64,000 bases of DNA from Saccharothrix sp. (GTDB lineage: Bacteria > Actinomycetota > Actinomycetes > Mycobacteriales > Pseudonocardiaceae). The position numbers and the translations under genes were made by a program. This document shows positions 19,417 to 26,311 of the stretch, in pieces; positions within the stretch are counted from its first letter, which is position 1, and each line of letters begins with the position of its first letter. Location: NCBI RefSeq assembly GCF_031180885.1, contig NZ_JAPSLK010000001.1:89104-153103 (forward strand), read 5' to 3'. Under the pieces are notes generated by a model. It did no database searches. It was not told the origin of the DNA and worked only from the letters and a program-made list of their open reading frames with translations.

Positions 19417-19462
19417 GTCACAGTTGTTTCCACAAGCGTCACGCGTGTTACACGCATGTCAC
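19417..19462. promoter_or_regulatory. GlnR-box-like phased pentamers between glnR and the hydrolase
   Basis: Read toward glnR the pentamers GTGAC, GTAAC and GACGC are spaced by exactly 6 bp (19458-19462, 19447-19451, 19436-19440). GAAAC (19426-19430) and another GTGAC (19417-19421) follow off phase. Known GlnR sites are GTNAC and GAAAC pentamers separated by 6 bp. The match is partial, and one pentamer overlaps the hydrolase start. Confidence 0.35.
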
Positions 19463-20178
19463 ACAACGCCGTGCTCCTGAGCGGTGTGCACGTGAGCCCC
19501 GCTCACCAGGGCTCCGACCTGGCGTTCGTCGTCGGCCACGGGTTCACCAACCACGTCGGCAAGCCGTTCGTGGCCCGCGTCCTGCGCCGGTTCGCCCACC
19601 ACGGCGGGGTCGTCGCGCTCGACTTCCGGGGTCACGGCCGATCCCAAGGACTGAGCACCGTGGGCGCCGACGAGGTCCACGACCTGGCCGCCGGGGTTTC
19701 GCTGGCCCGCGAACTCGGGTACCGACGCGTCGTGACCGTCGGGTTCTCCATGGGCGCCTCCATCGCGCTGCGCCACGCCGCCCTGCACGCGGAGCGCCCG
19801 GACGCCGTCGCCGCGGTGAGCAGCCCGTCGCGGTGGTGGGTGCGCGACACGCCGGCCATGCGGCGCGTCCACTGGCTGCTGGAGCAGCCGCACGGCAGGC
19901 TGGCCGCGCGGGCGCTGGGCGTCCGGCTGGCGCCGCCGTGGCGGACCGCGCCGGAGAGCCCGCTGGAGGTGGTGCACCGCATCACGCCCACCCCACTGCT
20001 GCTCGTGCACGGTGCGGACGACCACTACTTCGACCCCGCGCACGCGCGGGCGTTGCACCGGGCGGCCGGCGGTGCCGCCGTCCTGTGGGTGGAACCACGG
20101 ATCCGCCACGCGGAGTCGGCGATGACGCCCGCTCTGGTAGACCGGATCGCGACCTGGCTGGACCACGAGTCTTCGTAA
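19456..20178 (+). CDS. Alpha/beta-hydrolase
   Basis: A 240-residue hydrolase of unknown substrate. The fold elements are clear: oxyanion segment VVGHGFTNHVGKPF, DFRGHGRS, nucleophile elbow GFSMGAS with the serine, acid in HGADDHYFD and histidine in RIRHAESAM. The proposed ATG at 19456 has no Shine-Dalgarno, so a leaderless transcript or a slightly different start is possible. A longer open frame extends upstream antisense to glnR but is not coding. It is followed after 10 bp by lmeA. Confidence 0.8.
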   Translation: MSHNAVLLSGVHVSPAHQGSDLAFVVGHGFTNHVGKPFVARVLRRFAHHGGVVALDFRGHGRSQGLSTVGADEVHDLAAGVSLARELGYRRVVTVGFSMGASIALRHAALHAERPDAVAAVSSPSRWWVRDTPAMRRVHWLLEQPHGRLAARALGVRLAPPWRTAPESPLEVVHRITPTPLLLVHGADDHYFDPAHARALHRAAGGAAVLWVEPRIRHAESAMTPALVDRIATWLDHESS

Positions 20179-20188
20179 AGGGAAGTCG

Positions 20189-20995
20189 ATGACCGTCACG
20201 CAGACAAAGCGCCGCCCGACGCGGGGCCGCAAGCTGATCATCGCGGGCCTGGTGGTCGTCGGCCTGCTGGTGGCCGCCGACTTCGGCCTCGCGGCGGCGG
20301 GCGAGTACCAGATCGCGCAGCGCATGCGGGACAAGCTGAACCTCACCGAGGACCCGTCGGTGCGGATCAACGGGTTCCCGTTCATCTTCCAGGCGGTCTC
20401 CGGCGACTACCGGGACATCGAGATCACCGCGACCGGCGTGCCGGTGCGCGACGACCTGCGCGACCTGGAGGTGCGGGCGAACCTCTACCACACCCGCATC
20501 GGGCTGTCCGACCTGCTCGCGGGCGACACGTCCAACGCCACCATCGACCAGGTCAAGGGCAGCGTGAAGATCAAGGCCGCGGACCTGAACCGGCTGGTCA
20601 ACAACGTCACGCCGTTCACCGACATGGCGATCGAGCCGGACACCCGGCCGGAGGCCACGCCCACGCCCGCGCCGGAGAAGCCGGACCCGACCCGGGCCGC
20701 GGTGAAGCTGAGCGGCAACACCACGGTCGCCGGGCGCAAGCTGCGGATCACCGCGTACGGGACGGTGGCGCTGGTCAACGAGCAGGTGGCGGTGGCCGTG
20801 CAGGACGTCGAGCTGGACGACACGTCCCTGGCGGGGCTGGCGGAGGTGCTGGGCGCGGTGCGGTCGGCGTTGAGCGTGACCATCGACCCGGGCCGGCTGC
20901 CCTTCACGGTGACGCCGACTGCTGTCAAAGTGGAGAGCGGGGCCTTCACCGTCGAGGGCACGATCAACGACATCCCCCTTGATGGAGTGCGATGA
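20189..20995 (+). CDS. LmeA-like DUF2993 cell-envelope protein
   Basis: A 268-residue protein with one N-terminal membrane anchor or signal (KLIIAGLVVVGLLVAADFGLAAAG) and a DUF2993 domain. That fold is related to lipid-carrying tubular modules. The first half has VRINGFPFIFQAVSGDYRDIEITATGVPV; a Pro-rich insert (RPEATPTPAPEKPDP) divides it from the second half (TIDPGRLPFTVTPTAVKVESGAFTVEGT). The mycobacterial relative Rv0817c (LmeA) supports mannan elongation of lipomannan; transfer of that role is by family and position. AAGGGAAG precedes the ATG. It overlaps the next gene by 4 bp. Confidence 0.8.
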   Translation: MTVTQTKRRPTRGRKLIIAGLVVVGLLVAADFGLAAAGEYQIAQRMRDKLNLTEDPSVRINGFPFIFQAVSGDYRDIEITATGVPVRDDLRDLEVRANLYHTRIGLSDLLAGDTSNATIDQVKGSVKIKAADLNRLVNNVTPFTDMAIEPDTRPEATPTPAPEKPDPTRAAVKLSGNTTVAGRKLRITAYGTVALVNEQVAVAVQDVELDDTSLAGLAEVLGAVRSALSVTIDPGRLPFTVTPTAVKVESGAFTVEGTINDIPLDGVR

Positions 20996-21420
20996 CCGGG
21001 GTGTGGGCGGTGCTCGGGGCGGTCGCCGTGGTGGCGGCCGTCGGGGTGCTGCTGCGCTTCCACGGCGGGAGGGTGCGGGTGACCGCGAAGCCGCGTGAAG
21101 ACCTGCCGGGCCCGGTGCGCGACCTGCTCGACCCGGCGACCCCGGTGACCCTGCTCCAGATCTCGACGACGTTCTGCGCGCCGTGCCGGCACACCCGTGT
21201 CCTCCTGTCGGACCTGGCGGACCGGACCGACGGACTTCGGCATGTCGAACTCGATGTCACCAACCTGCCCGAAGTCGCCGCCGGCCTGGGTGTGTTGCGC
21301 ACCCCGACGACGCTCGCCCTGGATGCGTCGGGTGCCGAGTTGCTCCGCGTCGGAGGGGTGCCGAAGCGGGACACGCTCATTGCGGCTTTGCGGCCCCACC
21401 TGCCTCGACCGATCGGGTGA
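20992..21420 (+). CDS. Membrane-anchored thioredoxin-like protein (ThiX-type)
   Basis: A 142-residue protein with one N-terminal membrane helix (VLGAVAVVAAVGVLL) and a thioredoxin fold. The redox motif is CAPC in LLQISTTFCAPCRHTRVLL, and the cis-proline loop is RTPTTLALDASG. The domain follows the helix, so its side of the membrane depends on topology. It overlaps lmeA by 4 bp. In mycobacteria the orthologue (thiX) leads into the cysA2-sseC sulfur genes, as here. A thiol-disulfide role is known for the family; the partner is unknown. Confidence 0.85.
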   Translation: MTGVWAVLGAVAVVAAVGVLLRFHGGRVRVTAKPREDLPGPVRDLLDPATPVTLLQISTTFCAPCRHTRVLLSDLADRTDGLRHVELDVTNLPEVAAGLGVLRTPTTLALDASGAELLRVGGVPKRDTLIAALRPHLPRPIG

Positions 21421-21473
21421 AACCGGGTACTCCCACGTTCTGGACGCCTCTCCCGGCATGGGGGACGAGCGGC

Positions 21474-21479
21474 TAGTCT
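21474..21479 (+). promoter_or_regulatory. -10 hexamer for a leaderless leader-peptide transcript
   Basis: TAGTCT lies 7 bp before the ATG of the leader peptide at 21487, the spacing expected if transcription starts at the A of the ATG. No convincing -35 is seen. Confidence 0.45.
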
Positions 21480-21486
21480 CGTCGCC

Positions 21487-21564
21487 ATGAACAGCCTGCT
21501 GACCAAGCGACTCGCGGTGGACCTGTGCCGCGTCCGCAGCAGCCTGTGTCGCGCGGCGAGCTGA
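21487..21564 (+). CDS. Cysteine-containing leader peptide of the sulfur operon
   Basis: A 25-residue reading frame beginning MNSLLTKRLAVDLCRVRSSL and ending CRAAS. The RxAVDLCRV core with a second Cys seven residues later is the pattern of actinobacterial leader peptides found before sulfate-assimilation and sulfurtransferase genes. Translation of such peptides reports cysteinyl-tRNA supply and couples to the genes behind. A -10 hexamer 7 bp upstream suggests leaderless initiation. About 105 bp of GC-rich sequence with hairpin potential separates it from the DUF4395 gene. The peptide itself need have no function after synthesis. Confidence 0.7.
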   Translation: MNSLLTKRLAVDLCRVRSSLCRAAS

Positions 21565-21669
21565 CCGGGCGGATCACCGGCAGCCGGACGCCCTTGACGG
21601 GTGGGTCCGACAGCCCCTAACACCGCCTGAAGACGGACTGCCCAGTCATGTCACCGTCAGGAGGTCGCC

Positions 21670-22107
21670 GTGTCGAAGGATTCACCCGTGGACCCCCGGG
21701 GTCCCCGCTTCAGCGCCTGGATCACCACCGCCATCCTCGCGGTCGTGCTGCTGACCGGGTCGTGGCGGCTCCTCGCGGCGCAGACCGTCCTGTTCGGCCT
21801 GTGCGCGTTCATCTCGCTCAAGCTCAACCCGTGGGGCCACGTGTACCGGTTCGCCGTCCAGCCCCGGCTGACGCCCACGTCCGAGCGCGAGGAGGCCGCC
21901 CCGCTGCGGTTCGCGCAGGGTGTCGGGTTCGTCTTCGCCCTGGTCGGCACGATCGGGTACGCCACCGGTCTCACCGCGCTCGGAGTGGTCGCCACGTCCG
22001 CCGCGCTGGTCGCCGCGCTGCTCAACGCCGCGCTCGGCCTGTGCCTGGGCTGCGAGATGTTCCTGCTCCTGCGCCGCTACGCCCCCGTCCTCGCCCGCCC
22101 GCAGTAA
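21670..22107 (+). CDS. DUF4395 membrane protein
   Basis: A 145-residue protein with four predicted membrane helices (WITTAILAVVLLTGSW, LAAQTVLFGLCAFISL, GVGFVFALVGTIGYATGL, VVATSAALVAALLNAALGLCLGCEMFLLL). The last carries the conserved CLGCE cysteine pair of DUF4395. GTG at 21670 follows AGGAGGT. DUF4395 proteins accompany rhodanese/thioredoxin genes in actinobacteria, and here the gene lies between a thioredoxin-like gene and a sulfurtransferase. A membrane step in sulfur or thiol transfer is inferred. Confidence 0.8.
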   Translation: MSKDSPVDPRGPRFSAWITTAILAVVLLTGSWRLLAAQTVLFGLCAFISLKLNPWGHVYRFAVQPRLTPTSEREEAAPLRFAQGVGFVFALVGTIGYATGLTALGVVATSAALVAALLNAALGLCLGCEMFLLLRRYAPVLARPQ

Positions 22108-22134
22108 GAAACGCAAAGAAACAGGAGCCGCTCG

Positions 22135-22980
22135 ATGAGCCGTGAAGACGTCCTGGTCTCGGCCGCTTGGTCCGAGGAGAACCTCAACACGCCCGGCGTG
22201 GTGTTCGTGGAGGTCGACGAGGACACCACTGCCTACGACGGGGGCCACATCCCCGGCGCGGTGAAGATCGACTGGAAGAACGAACTCCAGGACCCGGTCC
22301 GCCGCGACTTCGTGGACCGCGCGGGCTTCGAGAAGCTCCTGTCGGCCAAGGGGATCGCGAACGACGACACCGTCGTGCTGTACGGCGGCAACAACAACTG
22401 GTTCGCGGCCTACGCGTACTGGTACTTCAAGCTGTACGGCCACCAGTCGGTCAAGCTGCTCGACGGTGGTCGGAAGAAGTGGGAACTCGACGGCCGTCCG
22501 CTGGACAAGGAGCCGGTCGAGCGGGCCGCGACGGAGTACAAGGCGCAGGAGCAGGACCTGTCGATCCGGGCGTTCCGCGACGAGGTCGTGGAGTCCATCG
22601 GCAACCGCAACCTGGTCGACGTCCGGTCGCCCGACGAGTTCTCCGGCAAGCTGCTCGCGCCGGCGCACCTGCCCCAGGAGCAGGCGCAGCGCGCGGGCCA
22701 CATCCCCGGCGCGATCAACGTGCCGTGGAGCAAGGCGGCCAACGAGGACGGCACGTTCAAGTCCGACGAGGAGTTGGCCGAGATCTACGGCGAGGCCGGC
22801 TTCGACGGCTCCCGCAAGACGATCGCCTACTGCCGCATCGGCGAGCGCTCGTCGCACACCTGGTTCGCCCTGCACGAGCTGCTCGGCCACCAGGACGTGA
22901 AGAACTACGACGGTTCGTGGACCGAGTACGGCTCGCTGGTCGGCGTGCCGGTCGAGCTCGGCAGTGGCAAGGAGGCCTGA
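22135..22980 (+). CDS. Thiosulfate sulfurtransferase (rhodanese, CysA/SseA type)
   Basis: A 281-residue two-domain rhodanese. The N-terminal domain is inactive (GGNNNWFAAYAYW replaces the loop). The C-terminal domain has the catalytic loop YCRIGERS with Cys 233. It moves the sulfane sulfur of thiosulfate to cyanide or a thiol acceptor. The mycobacterial orthologue is CysA2. A 27-bp gap separates it from DUF4395, and sseC follows 3 bp after the stop, so the genes are one operon, probably controlled through the upstream leader peptide. Confidence 0.93.
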   Translation: MSREDVLVSAAWSEENLNTPGVVFVEVDEDTTAYDGGHIPGAVKIDWKNELQDPVRRDFVDRAGFEKLLSAKGIANDDTVVLYGGNNNWFAAYAYWYFKLYGHQSVKLLDGGRKKWELDGRPLDKEPVERAATEYKAQEQDLSIRAFRDEVVESIGNRNLVDVRSPDEFSGKLLAPAHLPQEQAQRAGHIPGAINVPWSKAANEDGTFKSDEELAEIYGEAGFDGSRKTIAYCRIGERSSHTWFALHELLGHQDVKNYDGSWTEYGSLVGVPVELGSGKEA

Positions 22981-22983
22981 GGT

Positions 22984-23283
22984 ATGAGCGACTCTTGCGG
23001 CGCGCCTGTGCAGGGTGTCGAGGTCGAGGTCGGTTCGGGTGAGGTCGTGCTGACCGGCAAGGTCAGCGACTCGTCCGGCCCGGTGGGCGGCGCGTTCGTG
23101 CGGCTGCTGGACGCGTCCGGCGAGTTCACCGCCGAGGTGGTGTCCTCCCCGCAGGGCGACTTCCGCTTCTACGCGGCCCCGGGCACGTGGACCATCCGGG
23201 CGTTGCACCGGTCGGGCAACGGCCAGGCGTCGGTGTCGGCGGACGGGCCGGGCGTCCACCCGGTCGAGGTCGCGGTGGCCTGA
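22984..23283 (+). CDS. sseC: SseC-type DUF1416 protein
   Basis: A 99-residue cytosolic beta-sandwich (DUF1416): SGEVVLTGKVSDSSGPVGGAFVRLLDASGEFTAEVV, then SPQGDFRFYAAPGTWTIRALHRSG. It has a single Cys near the N-terminus (SDSCGAP). It is the constant neighbour of thiosulfate sulfurtransferase in actinobacteria. The role in sulfur transfer is presumed from this pairing. A strong terminator hairpin follows 57 bp downstream. Confidence 0.88.
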   Translation: MSDSCGAPVQGVEVEVGSGEVVLTGKVSDSSGPVGGAFVRLLDASGEFTAEVVSSPQGDFRFYAAPGTWTIRALHRSGNGQASVSADGPGVHPVEVAVA

Positions 23284-23340
23284 GGTTTCGGTGGCCTGAG
23301 TTTCCGGGAGTGCACGGACCTGGTCCGGCGCTACCCCCAC

Positions 23341-23372
23341 GAGGCCCCGGTGGCACACGCCACCGGGGCCTC
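23341..23372 (+). terminator. Perfect hairpin terminator after sseC
   Basis: A 14-bp perfect stem (GAGGCCCCGGTGGC and its complement) with loop ACAC, followed by CGCTTTGT. This is the strongest terminator-like hairpin in the first half of the window and closes the sulfur operon. Confidence 0.85.
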
Positions 23373-23813
23373 CGCTTTGTCCGCGACGCTTCACGCTTTC
23401 GGCAGGCCACCCCGCTCCCCCCGCAGGCCGCCCGGCTCGGCCGACATCAGCACCCAGGTCCGGCGGCGACGAAGTCGCTCGCGGCGAAGCCGCGCAGCCG
23501 GCGGCCACGCCGGCTTGGCTTGTGCGCCACCAGCACTCCCGACCCCGCCGGAAGCAGAACCCGGCGAGCCACCCGGACCACCGCGGCGATCTGTCCGCGC
23601 TTCGGCTGCCGCCCCGGATCCGAACTTCGGCTGCCGCCCCCGGATCCATTCTCCCACCGGGGTACGACAGTCCCGTGCGTACGACGCCGCCGGCAACAGC
23701 AGCGCCGAGGCGGGTAAGGGCGGGCGGGGTCCGTTGGGCGGAGGGTCGTGGTGGGTCGTGGCGTTGACCACCGTGGTCGGTGCCGGTCGTCGGGTGGGCG
23801 ATAAACTCGGCGG
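23373..23813 (+). other. Non-coding spacer with short repeats
   Basis: No reading frame here has recognisable protein character. The stretch holds GCGGCGAAGCCGC-type small inverted repeats (about 23470-23520). A direct repeat of a 22-23-bp unit beginning CTTCGGCTGCCGCCCC and ending GGATCC lies at 23600-23621 and 23625-23647. The promoter for the microprotein and nitrobindin-like genes should lie in its last 100 bp, but I cannot place it. Confidence 0.5.
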
Positions 23814-23912
23814 GTGGAACACATCTTCACAGGCCTGTTGGTCTTCGTGTCGCTGCTCGTCGTGTGGTTCGCCGGGTACGTCGTCTACCGGCTGTACTCC
23901 GACCAGCGCTGA
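23814..23912 (+). CDS. 32-residue single-span membrane microprotein
   Basis: A GTG-started frame encodes a 32-residue peptide: MEHIF, then a hydrophobic span ([19 protein letters not shown]), then a basic end YRLYSDQR. The stop TGA shares its last base with the ATG of the nitrobindin-like gene (TGATG), which implies translational coupling. One transmembrane helix fills nearly the whole protein. The tight coupling and charge pattern argue that it is real. Function is unknown; it may anchor or assist the next product. Confidence 0.6.
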   Translation: MEHIFTGLLVFVSLLVVWFAGYVVYRLYSDQR

Positions 23913-24547
23913 TGACCGAGAACGCACCCGTCCCGGGCAGTGGTGACGCGGCGGTCCAGGCGGCTGCCGCGCGTGCCGAGGTGACGCGCACGCGCAACCT
24001 CCCGCAGTTCGACGACCTGCCGATCCCGGCGGACACCGCGAACCTGCGCGAAGGCCCCTCCCTGCACGACGCCTGCCTGGCGCTGCTGCCGCTGGTCGGC
24101 GTGTGGCGCGGCGAAGGGGAGGTCGTCTACCCGACGATCGACGGCCCCTACCGCTTCGGCCAGCAGATCACGTTCGCGCACGACGGCCGGCCGTTCCTCT
24201 ACTACGAAGCCCGCTCCTGGCTGCTGGACGCCGACGGCAACGTCATCCGCCCCGCCGCCCGCGAGACCGGCTTCTGGCGCCCGCAGGCCGACGACACCAT
24301 CGAGGTCCTCCTCACCCACAACACCGGGATCGTGGAGCTGTACTACGGCAAGCCGCGCACCCAGACGTCGTGGGAACTGGGCACCGACGCGGTCATCCGC
24401 ACGGCCACCGCCAAGGAGGTCACCGGCGCCCAACGCCTCTACGGCATCGTCAACAACGGCGACCTGGCCTACGTCGAGGAACGCGCGATGGTCGGCCAGC
24501 CCCTCCAGCCGCACACCTCGGCCCACCTCAAGCGCGTCGTCGGCTGA
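23912..24547 (+). CDS. Nitrobindin/FABP-like heme-binding beta-barrel protein
   Basis: A 211-residue protein with a lipocalin-like ten-strand barrel. The opening motif GVWRGEGEV (GxWxGxG, residues ~63-69) and the C-terminal HTSAHLKRV with the candidate heme-ligating histidine are typical of the nitrobindin (former DUF1794) group. Ferric nitrobindins bind NO and isomerise peroxynitrite. The mycobacterial relative is Rv0813c. An N-terminal ~45 residues is variable. It is coupled to the upstream microprotein by a 1-bp overlap. Confidence 0.85.
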   Translation: MTENAPVPGSGDAAVQAAAARAEVTRTRNLPQFDDLPIPADTANLREGPSLHDACLALLPLVGVWRGEGEVVYPTIDGPYRFGQQITFAHDGRPFLYYEARSWLLDADGNVIRPAARETGFWRPQADDTIEVLLTHNTGIVELYYGKPRTQTSWELGTDAVIRTATAKEVTGAQRLYGIVNNGDLAYVEERAMVGQPLQPHTSAHLKRVVG

Positions 24548-24578
24548 CCGGCGACCGGGCGTAGCCCGTTCGGTCGCA

Positions 24579-24634
24579 TTGTCGAACAGTTCTCTCATGA
24601 GATTGTTCAACAATCCTCTTGTCGGCCGTACCCT
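24579..24634 (+). promoter_or_regulatory. Operator and promoter of the pxpBC pair
   Basis: A nested palindrome precedes pxpB: outer arms TTGTCGAACA (24579-24588) and TGTTCAACAA (24604-24613) match with one difference around a perfect inner palindrome TCTCATGAGA (24593-24602). TACCCT (24629-24634) lies 6 bp before the ATG and could be the -10 of a leaderless transcript. The palindrome would cover the -35 region, so it reads as a repressor site. No regulator gene is adjacent. Confidence 0.55.
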
Positions 24635-24640
24635 GTAGCC

Positions 24641-25246
24641 ATGCGGCTGCGGCGTTGCGGCACCCACGCGGTGTTGGTCGAGGTGGACTCCCTCGGCGAG
24701 GTGGAGGCGGTGCGCGCCGCGGTCCACGCCGCGCAGCTGCCGGACGTGGTCGAACTGGTGCCGGCCGCGCGGACGGTCCTGATCAGCACCAAGCCCGGCG
24801 GGTTGGCGTCGGTGCGGCGGGTGCTGGAGACCGTCGACCTCGAACACCGGGCCGAGACGGACCCGCGCGAGGTCGTGATCCCGGTGGTGTACGACGGGCC
24901 GGACCTCGACCTGGTCGCCGAGACGGCGGGTGTCGGGCCGGACGAGGTGGCCCGGCTGCACACCTCGGCGACGTACTCGGTGGCGTTCTGCGGGTTCGCG
25001 CCGGGTTTCGCCTACCTCGTCGGACTGCCGCAGGTACTCCAGCAGCCCCGACTCGACTCGCCGCGGACGAAGGTGCCGGCGGGATCGGTCGGGGTCGCGG
25101 GCGAGTACACCGCCGCCTACCCGCGGGCGACCCCCGGCGGCTGGCGGCTGATCGGACGCACCGACGCCCCCCTCTTCGACCCGCGCCGAGACCCCGCCGC
25201 CCTCCTCCAACCCGGCGACCGGGTCCGCTTCGAGGCCACCTCATGA
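24641..25246 (+). CDS. pxpB: 5-oxoprolinase subunit PxpB
   Basis: A 201-residue protein of the PxpB/KipI family, a subunit of the ATP-dependent bacterial 5-oxoprolinase that opens pyroglutamate to glutamate. Signatures: IPVVYDGPDLDLVAE, the invariant FCGFAPGFAYL and the PxGSVGVAGEYTAAYPRATPGGWRLIGRT block. It overlaps pxpC by 4 bp (ATGA). PxpA (LamB/YcsF) is not in the window, so the complex must take it from elsewhere or the pair has another urea-amidolyase-like role. Confidence 0.9.
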   Translation: MRLRRCGTHAVLVEVDSLGEVEAVRAAVHAAQLPDVVELVPAARTVLISTKPGGLASVRRVLETVDLEHRAETDPREVVIPVVYDGPDLDLVAETAGVGPDEVARLHTSATYSVAFCGFAPGFAYLVGLPQVLQQPRLDSPRTKVPAGSVGVAGEYTAAYPRATPGGWRLIGRTDAPLFDPRRDPAALLQPGDRVRFEATS

Positions 25247-26202
25247 CGACGACCAGCCGCACGACAAGTGACCACCGGGTTGAAGCACCGCGCGTCGGCG
25301 AAGAGCCGCCGGCGGACCAGCGAAGCGGGGACCAGTCGAGCGGAGGGTGTGTCGGGCGTTCGGTCACCGTTCTGCGCACCGGGCCGCAGGCCCTCGTCCA
25401 AGACCTCGGCCGGCCCGGGCACGCGCACCTCGGCGTCCCCCCGTCCGGAGCCCTCGACCAGCCCGCGCTCCGCCTCGCCAACCGCCTCGTCGGCAACCCC
25501 GAGCACGCCGCCGGCCTCGAAGTCCTCCTCGGCGGCCTCCACCTGCGCGCCGACACGGCCTGCACCGTCGCGGTCACCGGACCCTGCACCCCCACACTGG
25601 TCAACGGCGTCCACCGCGACTCCCCGATCCACCTCCGGCCCGGCGACGAACTCACCCTTGGCACCCCGACCACCGGCCTGCGCACCTACGTCGCCCTCTC
25701 CGGCGGCGTCGCGCTCGACCCCGAGCTCGGCAGCCAGGCCACCGACCTGCTCTCCGGCATCGGCCCCGCCCCGCTCCGCCCGGACGACGTCCTCCCGCTC
25801 GGCACCCCGACCGGCATCCCGACCGGCGTGGACGTCCTCCTGCCCACCCACGTCCCCGCCGAACTGGACATTCCCCTCCTCCTCGGCCCCCGCGACGACT
25901 GGTTCGACGATCCCGCCACCCAACTCCGCCAAGGACGCTGGGCCGTCTCCGACCGCAGCAACCGGGTCGGCCTCCGCCTCCAGGGCACACCTCTCACCAG
26001 CGCCAAAACCGGCGAACTCCCCAGCGAAGGCCTGGTCACCGGCGCGGTCCAGGTCCCCAAGGACGGCCTCCCGGTGATCTTCCTGGCCGACCACCCCACC
26101 ACCGGTGGCTACCCGGTGATCGGCGTCGTCCCGGAAGAAGCGCTCCCGTTCCTCGCGCAGGCCCGCCCCGGGACCGCGGTCCGCTTCCGCCCGCAGGGCT
26201 GA
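25243..26202 (+). CDS. pxpC: 5-oxoprolinase subunit PxpC
   Basis: A 319-residue biotin-dependent-carboxyltransferase-like (KipA/PxpC) subunit. After a ~40-residue hydrophilic lead comes VTVLRTGPQALVQDLGRPGHAHLGVPPSGALD, the family's opening. AVTGPCTPTLVNG, LSGGVA and DRSNRVGLRLQGTPL follow, and the closing block is GLVTGAVQVPKDGLPVIFLADHPTTGGYP. It starts with ATG overlapping the pxpB stop. A long open frame in the same phase extends upstream through pxpB but is not used. The C-terminus lies ~12 bp before the chitinase operator. Confidence 0.9.
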   Translation: MTTTSRTTSDHRVEAPRVGEEPPADQRSGDQSSGGCVGRSVTVLRTGPQALVQDLGRPGHAHLGVPPSGALDQPALRLANRLVGNPEHAAGLEVLLGGLHLRADTACTVAVTGPCTPTLVNGVHRDSPIHLRPGDELTLGTPTTGLRTYVALSGGVALDPELGSQATDLLSGIGPAPLRPDDVLPLGTPTGIPTGVDVLLPTHVPAELDIPLLLGPRDDWFDDPATQLRQGRWAVSDRSNRVGLRLQGTPLTSAKTGELPSEGLVTGAVQVPKDGLPVIFLADHPTTGGYPVIGVVPEEALPFLAQARPGTAVRFRPQG

Positions 26203-26212
26203 ACGGACGCAA

Positions 26213-26226
26213 TTGGTCTAGACCCA
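26213..26226 (+). promoter_or_regulatory. DasR-type operator before the chitinase
   Basis: TTGGTCTAGACCCA contains TGGTCTAGACC, the core of the GlcNAc-responsive DasR element (TGGTCTAGACCA-like palindromes) found before chitin-use genes in streptomycetes. It lies ~90 bp upstream of the chitinase start. Repression by DasR with release by amino-sugar phosphates is inferred. Confidence 0.65.
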
Positions 26227-26311
26227 TTGTCATTCACCGTCACACGACCTACGTTCGGACGTGGCCGCCGTGGTTCTCGAACGATTCCCCGTCAATCGAG
26301 AGGCACATTCC

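Noticed and set aside
23600..23647. Tandem pair CTTCGGCTGCCGCCCC...GGATCC as a regulatory element
   Set aside because: There are only two copies, one base different, in a low-complexity spacer, with no promoter relation; kept only as part of the spacer description.
24619..25242. Upstream in-frame extension of pxpC through pxpB
   Set aside because: Translation there is Arg/Gly-rich shadow of pxpB. The ATG at 25243 overlapping the pxpB stop gives the proper family N-terminus.
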